A stretch of 64,000 nt of DNA from Thelephora terrestris (lineage: Eukaryota > Basidiomycota > Agaricomycetes > Thelephorales > Thelephoraceae): assembly GCA_015956445.1 (NCBI GenBank), contig WIUZ02000011.1:682001-746000 (forward strand). Direction: 5' to 3'. The notes beneath the pieces are model-generated. The model searched no databases. It was not told where the DNA came from and saw only the letters and a program-made list of their open reading frames with translations. Below, piece after piece: positions 22,478 to 31,714 of the stretch; positions within the stretch are counted from its first letter, which is position 1, and each line of letters opens with the position of its first letter. The translations under genes and the position numbers were made by a program.

Positions 22478-23641
22478 ATGCTCCCCTCAGAGGTCCTCTC
22501 TAGCTTACCAATGAGGGAAATCTTGGACGCCACCAAATCCCTGCTTGATATACCTGCGATATGTCGGAAGAAGAAGGACGTCCTGACGAGCTTCATCCTT
22601 GGGAGCCTCACGCCCGAGGTTGAGAAGTGTCTTCGTGACAGGCTGGCATTGCGAACGTCGGCCAAACCAGAGTCCTCTCTTCAAAAGCGCAAACGGGATG
22701 AACCCCAGGCGATCCTGAGGAGAAAGCAGACACGGCTGGACACCAATGAGCCAAACGACGATGGGGAATTTCTGGAGCTTCCCTCAGACACTGTCCTCAA
22801 ATCTTGCTATCGCCAATTCTACGAAGCAACATCGAACACAGCCCTAGAACATGTTGTCTGCGCCGTCTGCGCGCGCGAGAGGGGCCGCCAGCTTGACGGT
22901 GTCTCCGACTTCGACCTAAAAGATATCCCGTCATCCACACGTCTGGTCCCGGATCAACCTCACCCTGGTCATACTCTCTTCGAAGGAATGCTCCTTGCAC
23001 CGGAAGGCGTTATCAGCCGGGAGGGAAGGCCGATTGCGCAGATCTGTCGTGATTGCCTAGGAGACCTGAGAAAAGTCACGACCCTTCCTCCAAAGCTTTC
23101 CCTGGCAAACAACCTATGGGTCGGTGCAGTGCCGATCGAACTCAGCTCCCTGACATTTCCGGAACAGCTTCTACTTGCTCACCTGTACCCCCGGGTCTAT
23201 GTCTTCAAGCTGTTTCCGAAGTCAGGTGGAGGTGCAGCAGATGGGTTGCAGCGTGGCATGCGCGGAAACGTCAGCACTTACGAGCTCAACGTTGATGCGA
23301 TGGCCACGATGGTTGAAGGGCAATTGATGCCGCGCCCTCCGGCGGTTCTTTCCTCTTTGATTGCTATTACCTATATTGGCGTCGGCCGTATACCCAAAAA
23401 CTGGATCCACTCGACCTTCCGAGTCCGCCGCTACCATGTTTCCAGGGCTCTCAATTGGCTCAAGGTCCACAATCCCAAGTACTACGGAAATGTCGTGATA
23501 AACCGCCAGCAACTCGACCAACTGCCCGAGGACGACGTCCCTGATGAAATCCTCGGAGTCATACGCCAGTCGAACGACGTAGGCCTGATTGACCAGGAAT
23601 CCTCAGGTTATGTGCGGACGGATGAGATAGGTTTGTTTTAG
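22478..23641 (+). CDS. Helitron N-terminal open frame (zinc-finger/DUF6570-like)
   Basis: 387-codon open frame of the Helitron. Cysteine pairs CAVCARERG and CRDCLGDL frame a DUF6570-type region with PRVYVFKLFPKSG, followed by AVLSSLIAITYIGVGRIPKN and FRVRRYHVSRALNWLKVHNP. The frame closes at a TAG and conserved text resumes in other frames between about 23690 and 23980. It is therefore the front part of a longer ancestral protein. Confidence 0.8.
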   Translation: MLPSEVLSSLPMREILDATKSLLDIPAICRKKKDVLTSFILGSLTPEVEKCLRDRLALRTSAKPESSLQKRKRDEPQAILRRKQTRLDTNEPNDDGEFLELPSDTVLKSCYRQFYEATSNTALEHVVCAVCARERGRQLDGVSDFDLKDIPSSTRLVPDQPHPGHTLFEGMLLAPEGVISREGRPIAQICRDCLGDLRKVTTLPPKLSLANNLWVGAVPIELSSLTFPEQLLLAHLYPRVYVFKLFPKSGGGAADGLQRGMRGNVSTYELNVDAMATMVEGQLMPRPPAVLSSLIAITYIGVGRIPKNWIHSTFRVRRYHVSRALNWLKVHNPKYYGNVVINRQQLDQLPEDDVPDEILGVIRQSNDVGLIDQESSGYVRTDEIGLF

Positions 23642-24076
23642 ACCATACAACCGAGCGCATCGGAATCTGAAACGGAATATGACAGGAGACCAGCCTGAGA
23701 GTGCGCAGGATGATACCGGTTCAGACTCACCCTCCCACGTTGACGGTGTGTGAAATTTCCCCAGACTTGGCGGCCCGTGTCTATTTGTTCAACCTGCCAC
23801 AGATGAACCTTCTCCAGATGTCATCCCCCTGCAGATATCCGGATCAGTTGATTGCGACATCTCCAATGTCACAGCCAACGAACTGATGAAGTGGGGACTT
23901 GCCAATTTGTGGAAGGATGGGCGTGAAGGGGGGTACGCCGTGCGGCACGGTCGCCAACCTGTCTCGGATTTCCCCCCCGAGAGACCGGAGACAATGAATG
24001 TCCTGCAGATCAACCGAACTTCTTCGAGAAGGCGTTCCCGACCCTTTATCCCTACGGTCTAGGTGGTCTCGAGGCC

Positions 24077-25582
24077 ATGCGGCCCATTCCTGTCGATTTC
24101 GCCGAGCACATACGATGGTCCCTTCAGTACTGCGATCGCCGGTTCCGCAAACACGAGACCTTCCCCTTCATCACATTCGGCATCTCCCAACGACGACAAG
24201 CACTCATGTCGTCTCGAATTCAAATGAAGCGCCATACCTTCGAGCGAGAGGCTCACACTGTTGCCACTATCACTGCGGAAAAGCTAGACAAGGCAAAGGC
24301 CGAGGAGGAGAGAGGAGAGCCCATATCAGATGAGGCGGTACGAGCGCTCAAGCGACACGTCTATGCGACAGCCGCGCGGGTATCAGGCACAGATCAGTCA
24401 CGATACCGTTTACGAAGTCAAATTTGGTCTACGTCAACGGTCTTGGGTCCACCCTCACTCTGGATCACGATCAATCCCTCTGATCTCCACGACCCGATCG
24501 CCCAGGTGTTTGCCGGAGAGGAGATTGACATGGACAAGTTTATGGCAACCCTGGGACCCGACAAAGCGAAGAGAGCGAGGAACGTTGCCAACGACCCATA
24601 TGCTGCGGCGAAGTTTTTCCATTTCATGATAGCAACCATCTTGGAGACGCTATTTCAGGTCAAGGTCACACCCGCGCAAGTCAAAAGTGGGATGGGTGTG
24701 TTTGGCAGGGTTGCGGCGTATTTCGGCACCGTCGAGTCGCAAGGCCGGGGGACGTTACATCTGCACCTACTAGTTTGGCTGAAGCACGTTCCCTCACCGG
24801 AGGAGATTGCCGCTCTGCTCAAAACTGACGCATTCAGGGACCGCGTTCTTGCCTACATCCGAGCAAATATCAGGGCTTACGTTCCAGGCCTAGAGTCCGC
24901 CGAGTCTATTGCGGCGCTTCCCCACAACAACGAAGTCTCCTATAGCCGACCCCCAGACCCTGATTGCGAGGATTACGAAGGAGAACTACAACGCTCGGAG
25001 CTGGCGTTGGCCCGGATGGAACAGGTTCACGCGTGTAAGCCCCGACGCTGCCTCGTTTACGATCGGCACAACCAACTGGTCTGCAAGCGCCGAGCCCCCT
25101 TTGAGGTTTCTGAGGACGCTTTCGTCACCGATACAGGCCTGTGTGGGCCAAAGCGGCTGTATGGATACATCAATTCATGGGTGCCATCTATTCTGATCAA
25201 CGCTCGGTGTAATAACGACGGCAAATTTTTGACAAGCGGCGCGGACACAAAAAACATCACCTTCTATGTCACTTCCTACGCCGCCAAGAAGCAAGGCAAA
25301 AATTACAACGTCTCTGCTGTCATGGCCGACAGCTACGCCTATCACCTCGATCACCCCAAACCGGAGTACATCAACAGTGTTCGCGATCAGCAACGACTCC
25401 TTTTGTTCCGCCTCGTTCACTCCATCAACCGGGAGCAAGAACTTGCAGGTCCAATGGTCATCTCATATCTGATGGGGTGGGGGGATGTTTATCGATCCCA
25501 CACCTACTCTCCGATCTACTGGAGCACCTTTATGAACGCCTTGTACACGGCTTTCCCTGAGCTTTCGAGGCGCACACAGTGA
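24077..25582 (+). CDS. Helitron Rep (HUH endonuclease) domain segment
   Basis: 501-codon open frame. It holds the Helitron-like N region (MRPIPVDFAEHIRWSLQYCD), SLWITINPSDLHDPIAQVF, the metal-binding HUH motif in QGRGTLHLHLLVWL, and the catalytic tyrosine region FYVTSYAAKKQGKNYN. Conserved sequence begins upstream of this ATG (PNFFEKAFPTLYPYGLGG, about 24013-24066). The frame ends at a likely intron donor (GTGAGCGG, about 25580), and the next exon resumes near 25634. Confidence 0.85.
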   Translation: MRPIPVDFAEHIRWSLQYCDRRFRKHETFPFITFGISQRRQALMSSRIQMKRHTFEREAHTVATITAEKLDKAKAEEERGEPISDEAVRALKRHVYATAARVSGTDQSRYRLRSQIWSTSTVLGPPSLWITINPSDLHDPIAQVFAGEEIDMDKFMATLGPDKAKRARNVANDPYAAAKFFHFMIATILETLFQVKVTPAQVKSGMGVFGRVAAYFGTVESQGRGTLHLHLLVWLKHVPSPEEIAALLKTDAFRDRVLAYIRANIRAYVPGLESAESIAALPHNNEVSYSRPPDPDCEDYEGELQRSELALARMEQVHACKPRRCLVYDRHNQLVCKRRAPFEVSEDAFVTDTGLCGPKRLYGYINSWVPSILINARCNNDGKFLTSGADTKNITFYVTSYAAKKQGKNYNVSAVMADSYAYHLDHPKPEYINSVRDQQRLLLFRLVHSINREQELAGPMVISYLMGWGDVYRSHTYSPIYWSTFMNALYTAFPELSRRTQ

Positions 25583-25788
25583 GCGGTTTCCACACATCAC
25601 CATCCACGCGTCTGACCCACTTTCCCTGTCAGATCATCCCCATCTTTACCTACTACCACAGTCCCCCACGCGTCAGAACCCTCGGAGGTCGAAATTGAAG
25701 TCCCAAAGGTATGTCAATTTCGCGGTCTTGCAAACCATGACTTGACCGGACTAAAAACACCCAGGTCGATGATGTCATCACGTTAGAC

Positions 25789-26514
25789 TTGTCCAGTTCA
25801 GGACAGCTTATGGTGAAGTCCCATGTCGTCGACTACCAACACCGCGGGGTGGAGTTGGAGGACTACAGTGTACTGGACTTTTTCGTGGAGACGTATGAAG
25901 CTGAGATAACAAAGGCCGATCGCGAGGCGGCGCTGTTCGAAGAAGACGCTCATCGTGGACCTGGGCGGCCACGCAACACCCGTGTGCGGTACCTGACAAG
26001 CCACCCAAAGTCAGGGAACGTTCATCGGGTAGTCCGTTCTGCAGGTCACCGCAACCTCCCCAATTTCATTGGCAAGTGGTTTCCGCGAAGCGATGACGAG
26101 GCGATCTACGACTTCTATTGAGCATCAATGCTCACACTTTTGAAGCCCTGGCGAGACCTCACGGCAGATCTCAAGCTTCCTGCCGAGAGCTGGGCGGCAG
26201 CGTTCAAGACGTTTCGTGACTCGTCTAACCCAAGAGCAAGGCGGGCGCTGTCTGGGATTCAATATTTTCACGAGTGCGAGTCTGCCGCGCAGAAGAGTAC
26301 ACCGGGTTCTATTCCTCACCAAGTTTCCACCGACGCCCATGACGCAGAAGACGAGTCAGGCACAGATCACGCCGCTTACCGTCAAGAATTCTCAGAGGAG
26401 GGGCTTGCGCTCTTGAAGGAGGCAAACATTTCTGTACGCGAAGAGCTACATGGGCATACGGCAATCGAGCTCGCCAGGCACCTCGGTATCTTTGGCAACA
26501 AAGAGGACGACTGG
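25789..26514 (+). CDS. Helitron Rep-helicase linker segment
   Basis: Conserved Helitron linker: VKSHVVDYQHRGVELEDYSV, FFVETYEAEITKADRE, a proline/arginine patch GRPRNTRVRYLTSHPKSGN, and PNFIGKWFPRSDDEAIYDFY. A TGA at 26119-26121 stands where relatives carry an amino acid, and conserved text continues immediately (ASMLTLLKPWRDLTADLKLP). The segment stops at 26514 where the solo LTR begins and resumes in the same frame at 27939. Confidence 0.8.
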
Positions 26515-27934
26515 TGTCGGACATGAGAACAACCATGTCATTATTTATGATAATTCACCACAGCAAGATTAAATTAGATTAGATAACAGTCTTATCAGAT
26601 AAGATAAGATTAGATAAGGACAAGAAACTCATGGAAAGTTACAGAATGTTACAGAATGTTCAGGAACACCCTGGAATGCGCCGGAACATCCTGGAACTTG
26701 CCGGAATGTTCTAGAAGGTGACGGAACGTCACACCCCATGTGACACCAGTCACGCTTTTGTGACATTTTGTCACGCTTGTGACGTCTGTCACTCCATTAA
26801 TTACCATAGAATACAGTAGAAGGCCATAGAACGTTCTAGAATAATCTCACATGAAAAAGTATATAAAGAACTCACCCCCAGTTCTAAGAAAAAAAAACTC
26901 ACCCATAACCTTTTACCCCCCTCTCTCTCTACCCAACAGCTGTTGGCCACTGGCCAGTAGTTGCCCCCTCTATCCCCTCTTCTCTCTATAACCCACCCTC
27001 TTTTACTCTACCCCTTTTCACCAAGACCCCTACTTTGCCTCACCTCCTTAGGCCTGAGTGGTTGAGTGATTTTCAGTAATCACATACCATTTTGAGCCCC
27101 ACCTCTGTGTGAATAAGTTCTAAGTTTGGACTTCTGAATAAGCTTAGTACACTTGACTCTGTGACGTAGCAATATCCTTATCTCTGTTAGTGCTGAAGGC
27201 AGACCCTTCAGGCAGAGAGTATTCTACCTCAGACTAGTGACTGACTAGGTGACAGACAGATTTAGTAATAGTACCACATTGGTATCCGACGTATCAGTAT
27301 CTCAGACATATCAAGAAGTTTATCTTATCAAGACAGGTTCTCAAGTTTCAGCAGTATCAAGTTATCAGACGTATCTCAGCAGCATTTGGACGTACCTCAG
27401 CAGTATATTGACAGATCATCAAAACTACTCAGACATATCAGCACAGCCTCAGAAGTATTAGCACAGCCACCCCCTTAACACAGCCACAGCACAGCCACTT
27501 ACACAGCCACAGTGCACAGCATTCTACACAGCCTTCTTCACAGCCTCATACACAGCCTCGATCGTATCAGTTTCACACATCATTATCTCCATTCCCGATC
27601 ATCAGCGTAGATCAGGAACTCCATTCTTATCAAGATCAGCAACCCCCTTTACATTCTTACTAGGTGTTTGGACCAGGGAATATACGTGCAGTAGTGATAA
27701 AGGTTACTGAACCCCTCTGAACACATCTGAAGGACCTACAACCTCCTTCAGCGAACTCATCAGGACAAGGAGCCGGAAAGTGCGAAACCCCGCCCACCCT
27801 GTGGAGTTGATAGTCGGGATAACTGACTTCTCAACCAGCCTACTTAGTTGTTAACGCTTAGCTTCTAAGTAAACCAAGAAGGACTAGTAAGAGTTCTTAT
27901 AGACCTCTTCACTACAACCCCAGCAAACTCGACA
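26515..27934. mobile_element. Solo LTR inserted in the Helitron
   Basis: 1,420-bp non-coding block with inverted termini TGTCG/CGACA, flanked by a 4-bp target-site duplication CTGG (26511-26514 and 27935-27938). It has a TATATAAA promoter box near 26862, a cluster of alternating GTGAC/GTCAC motifs (26741-26793) and a run of CACAGCC repeats (27465-27555). No internal retrotransposon genes remain, so it is a recombined solo LTR of an LTR retrotransposon. Family not determined. The exact target-site duplication suggests a fairly young insertion. Confidence 0.8.
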
Positions 27935-27938
27935 CTGG

Positions 27939-29271
27939 GCGGTCGATCAATGCTCTGTCGTGCTGAATGCCAACGAAGAAGACTTGGCACGAATATCCAT
28001 GTGGCACAACCTCCTCCAGTCCGTCATCGACGAACGAGCCAAGGCATCCAACGCCGTCCTCCCCACGGACGCCATCCCCAACACCACCACAATCGAACGC
28101 TCGACCCTTCTCAGTGATCTCCCGCTTGACACTCCCGCCGCTGTCCTCCTTCAGTCTGCTACATCCGAACAAGCCTTACCCGCAGTTGATCTCGACTGCC
28201 TCAAACCCGACCAGCTTCGCGCCTATCGCATAGTGACCTGGCATCTCGACGAGACCTTGCGCGGCAGCAGTGTCCCTCCTCTTCGAATGGTCCTCTACGG
28301 AGAAGGTGGGACCGGCAAATCTCGGGTCATCCAAACCATAACGGAGGCCTTCGCAGCCCGTGGGGTGAGCCACATGCTCATGAAGGCAGCATACACCGGG
28401 GTAGCTGCATCCCTGGTGGACGGAAAAACGACCCATGTCGTTGGCTCCGTGTCTTTGGGTTCCAACGCCGAAGTCAGTGACGCCGCGAAGAAGAAGCTGC
28501 AGGAATTCTGGAGAAACATTCGTTATTTGATTATCGACGAATATTCGATGCTCTCGAAATCCTTCTTGGCGGCGCTCTCGCGAAACATTTCGATCGGGAT
28601 GGAAGGATCCCAAGGATTTCAGCAGGGGATGTCCTTTGGCGGAGTCAACGTGGTCCTCTGCGGCGATCTACACCAGTTTCCTCCTGTGGCTTGTCGCAAA
28701 CGAGAGCCGTTGTACTACCCGATCAGCACCGAGGATCCGACCGCATTGCAAGTCGGACGGAGGATATACGAGGAGTTCTCTACAGTTGTCATCCTTGGAG
28801 AACAGATGCGAGTCACGGATCACGTCTGGAGGGACTTCCTTGACCACCTTCGCCACGGACGGGTTGAACCGCGGCATCTGATAATGCTTAGGACGCTTCT
28901 CCTCAAGCGTCGGACACCAGGCTCCCTCCCTCACTCTCCATACGAAACGTCTCCCCCAGACCCACACCCTGGCTCAATTGAAACCATCGACTTTACTGCG
29001 CAACCGTGGGCTGACGCGTCATTGATTACCCCTCGCCATGCCGTTCGCACACGCTGGAACCAGGCAGCCGCCCAGAAGTGGTGCACCGACTCGAAAACCC
29101 GACTGTTTGTTTGCCCGTCACTCGATCGCATCAAGGGGTCCCCGCTCACCCTAGAAGAACGCTATGCCCTCGCGAGTCTACCTAAGAATGGCAGGAAACG
29201 GGACAAGGCCCTTCCAGAGTTCATCCACCTGGCGATCGGGATGAAAGTCATGGTGACCAATAATCTGCAGA
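27939..29271 (+). CDS. Helitron PIF1-type helicase segment
   Basis: Helicase part of the Helitron. It has LKPDQLRAYRIVTWHLDETL, Walker A GEGGTGKSRVIQTI, AYTGVAASLVDGKTTHV, Walker B-like LIIDEYSMLSK, VVLCGDLHQFPPVACRK and VVILGEQMRVTDHVWRDFLD. It ends at IGMKVMVTNNLQ where the fold-back element sits. The remaining motifs continue at 29773. Confidence 0.88.
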
Positions 29272-29772
29272 CACTGGGGGCAAGGGCACCTGGAATCAGT
29301 GATTACATCTTGATTACATGGTGAGTTCATGTGCACTTTTCAATGATTGTAATCGCCGACTCCAGGTTGATTACATTTCAAATGTTACCTTGACATGCAA
29401 TCCAGCCAATGTCCACCAATTACATTTGAAATGTTCTCTACAAATGTTTCTGGGATGTTTTTTACCTGTCGGCAAAAATGATACTGCAATGTAATCAACA
29501 TGTCCTTCAATTGTCTGAGATGTAATATAAATGCGCTCAAAAACATGAGATGTTTTCACAATGTGCCCACTGGGCACATTCAGGAAACATTGCTTGGGAA
29601 CATGTTGAGGAAATTTCAAATGGAGTTGGTGGGCACAGTTGAATTACATGTCAAGGTAACATTTGAAATGTAATCAACCTGGAGTCGGCGATTACAATCA
29701 TTGAAAAGTGCACATGAACTCACCATGTAATCAAGATGTAATCACTGATTCCAGGTGCCCCTGCCCCCAGTG
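29272..29772. mobile_element. Fold-back MITE with CACTG ends (CACTA-like)
   Basis: 501-bp element with 126-bp terminal inverted repeats (29272-29397 and 29647-29772), identical except for one base. Weaker complementarity continues inward, so most of the element can fold on itself. Ends read CACTGGGGGCA. It is flanked by a 3-bp duplication AGA (29269-29271 and 29773-29775), as expected of CACTA-superfamily transposition. It carries no gene and must have been mobilised by another element. Near-identical arms point to a recent insertion. Confidence 0.9.
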
Positions 29773-30305
29773 AGACAGACTTGGACATCACGAATGGAGC
29801 CCGAGGTGTCGTCACGGGTATCATTCTCAGCCCCGGCGAGCCACCACTGGGAGAAGGATCAGTGGTCGTGCTGAAGAATCCTCCAGAATGCGTCCTAGTG
29901 AAGCTGTCGCGCACGCGTGCAGCCGCCCTCCCAAACCTTGAGGAGGGGGTGATCCCGATCCAACGAATCTCCACGAGAACTCAGATCCGCGTCCGCGGGA
30001 AGACGCGAACAGTGACGCGCACTCAGTTCCCCATCACCGGCGCGTATTCCTTTACTGACTACCGCGCTCAGGGGCAAACGATCCCTTATGTTGTGGTTGA
30101 CATAGCGTCTCCCCCCACCTCTGGCCTTTCGCTGTTCAACCTCTACGTGGCTCTCTCCCGTAGCTCCGGCCGGAACACGATCCGGTTGCTGAGAGATTTT
30201 GACGACAGCACGTTTTTGCAGGGTCATGTACCGGAGTTGCTGGAAGAGGATGAGCGGCTTGGAGAATTGGATGTAATTACAAAATTGTGGTGGGCAAAAA
30301 TGTGA
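29773..30305 (+). CDS. Helitron helicase C-terminal segment
   Basis: Final part of the PIF1-type helicase: TDLDITNGARGVVTGIILSP, TQFPITGAYSFTDYRAQGQT (motif V-like) and FNLYVALSRSSGRNTIRLLR (motif VI). It is in register with the segment before the MITE once the element and one AGA are left out. Confidence 0.88.
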
Positions 30306-30351
30306 ATGACGAGTCTAGGACATGTTTTTTTTTTGATGAGTGAGATTTCGA

Positions 30352-30406
30352 GGCTCGGCAAAAACGTCGACCCGCCACGGGTCGACGTTTTTGTTTTTGC
30401 CGAGCC
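30352..30406. repeat. Imperfect hairpin
   Basis: The arm GGCTCGGCAAAAACGTCGAC with its complement forms a stem of about 23 bp around a CCA loop, with a 6-nt bulge on the right arm. A GC-rich hairpin just downstream of Helitron coding could be its 3' terminal hairpin, but no CTRR follows within the usual 10-12 nt, so this remains open. Confidence 0.6.
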
Positions 30407-30463
30407 AAGAACAATCGTGCGGGAACGAAGCCGGTTGTCACGCCGACGACTTCACGACATTTG
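30381..30463 (+). repeat. 83-bp direct repeat, copy 1
   Basis: Begins GTCGACGTTTTTGTTTTTGC and ends CGACATTTG. Copy 2 at 31450-31532 differs at one base. Copy 1 includes the right arm of the hairpin. Confidence 0.85.
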
Positions 30464-30597
30464 AACGCATTGATCACTGCGTTAAAAGGGATGTGAAGAT
30501 GAGATATGGACGGGAATTAAAACTAGTTAATATTACATATGAACTCCATAATACAATACTGGCGGAAAGGGGTTTGCGACATTCGTGGGGGGAATAT

Positions 30598-30808
30598 GAA
30601 AATGTGGAAGGGGTGGGAGGCGGCGGCGGCGGCGTTGGCGAGTTCGGAGGCGGGAACCACTTGTGTGAAGACAACCGGGCGAGGTCAGCTGGTAAATGAA
30701 GAGGAACCGAGGACAGATATACGAAAACGTGGAAGGGGTGGGAGGCGGTGGCGGCGTTGGCGGTTTTGGAGGCGGGAGTGCGTCGAGACAACCGGGCGAG
30801 GTCAGACG
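30598..30808 (+). repeat. GC-rich tandem duplication
   Basis: Two copies, period about 125 bp, of GTGGAAGGGGTGGGAGGCGG, a GGC/GTT run, then GACAACCGGGCGAGGTCAG. Overlapping proline-rich open frames on the minus strand are by-products of this composition. Confidence 0.75.
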
Positions 30809-31133
30809 TAACCTGCCATTGTTGGAGTAAATCGGCTTTGGCCCCAATGGTATGGATGATGAGGTCCGGCAAACAGTTCCTTTGTAACTCTGCACACGCA
30901 CACGCGGTTTGAGTGAACCGTTGGGGAACGAGAACGGAGGAGGGGGGACGTATCTTCTAACCAACCGTGGACGCTTTCAAAGGTGACCTTCTTCGTGACG
31001 AAAAAGGCTCCGGTCATGGACGTCGTGTTCTTTGGGTTGAATTTGTTCTTGGTACAACGTTGCAGCAGGCGGGTCTTCATCACACTTGAGGAGGAGCAGT
31101 GAGGCAGGAGTGTGGGCAGAAAACACGAGCGAG

Positions 31134-31283
31134 CCTTCCTGGACATCCAGGTTGGCTGACCCTCCCAGGAATTCCTGGTTGGGCTGCGCGGCGGAGGGTG
31201 TCCCTGCTCATAATGAGCACGCCTTCCCGGACGTCCGGGTTAGCGAATCTTTCCAGGAACTCCTGGTTAGACTGGGAGATTTG
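31134..31283 (-). repeat. Diverged tandem repeat, about 97-bp period
   Basis: Two copies of a unit reading CCTTCCYGGACRTCCRGGTT, then TTCCAGGAAYTCCTGGTT. On the minus strand the two copies give similar peptides in different frames (NQEFLERFANPDV against NQEFLGGSANLDV). This may be the relic of a repeat protein gene. No intact gene is seen. Confidence 0.5.
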
Positions 31284-31449
31284 TGGGCACTGGCCGACGT
31301 CGGGAAGATGGTGGGTGGGAAGCGGGTGGGGGATTTGTTGGCAGTCACCAACCGCTTCTTTACCGGCAGGCTCCGGACCAATGGGTGATCGTGGCACTCT
31401 CGACACGGTGAAATCCGGATTGTTTGGACGGGCAGCGGCTCGCCGGCTG

Positions 31450-31532
31450 GTCGACGTTTTTGTTTTTGCCGAGCCAGGAACAATCGTGCGGGAACGAAGC
31501 CGGTTGTCACGCCGACGACTTCACGACATTTG
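31450..31532 (+). repeat. 83-bp direct repeat, copy 2
   Basis: Same unit as 30381-30463, 1,069 bp downstream, with one mismatch. The hairpin's left arm is missing here. Confidence 0.85.
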
Positions 31533-31714
31533 TACCGCAAAGATGTTGAGATTTTCGGCGACACGGCGCTTATAATTTAGGGGGTGACAGAAACCTTGCA
31601 AGCAAGGTAACATGAGCTCGAGCCGCACTTTAAGACGCATAATGTGTTTTGGCCATCCTCAACACATGACTATCTTCAACTGGCATTCCGTAGAAGGTGA
31701 TGTACACGCGAAAT

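Larger units (their letters stand above)
22478..30305 (+). mobile_element. RepHel Helitron (coding span), disrupted by nested insertions
   Basis: Rolling-circle transposon coding for a Rep-helicase. The first frame (22478-23641, MLPSEVLSSLPMREIL) has a zinc-finger pair (CAVC and CRDC) and a conserved region (LTFPEQLLLAHLYPRVYVFK, a DUF6570-like segment). The Rep part has PNFFEKAFPTLYPYG and Helitron-like-N text up to the HUH motif RGTLHLHLLVW (24748-24780). It continues to the tyrosine motif FYVTSYAAKKQGKNY (25263-25307). The PIF1-type helicase shows Walker A GEGGTGKS (28301-28324), DEYSML, FSGGVNVVLCGDLHQFPPV-like text and the ending NLYVALSRSSGRNTIRLLRDF. The CDS ends at 30303-30305. Two insertions (26515-27934 and 29272-29772) interrupt it. 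A run of seven C at 23972-23978 shifts frame, and a TGA at 26119-26121 replaces a conserved codon, so the copy is dead. Exact 5' TC and 3' hairpin-CTRR ends were not resolved. Confidence 0.9.

Noticed and set aside
27465-27560. CRISPR-like short repeats (CACAGCC)
   Set aside because: Irregular spacing and no conserved repeat-spacer structure; it is low-complexity sequence within an LTR of a eukaryotic genome.
30352-30406. Helitron 3' terminal hairpin
   Set aside because: Position is suggestive, but no CTRR end follows at the expected distance and the same sequence recurs elsewhere. Kept only as a hairpin repeat.
30474-30964. Proline-rich minus-strand open frames
   Set aside because: They arise from the GC-rich tandem duplication; composition rather than coding explains them.
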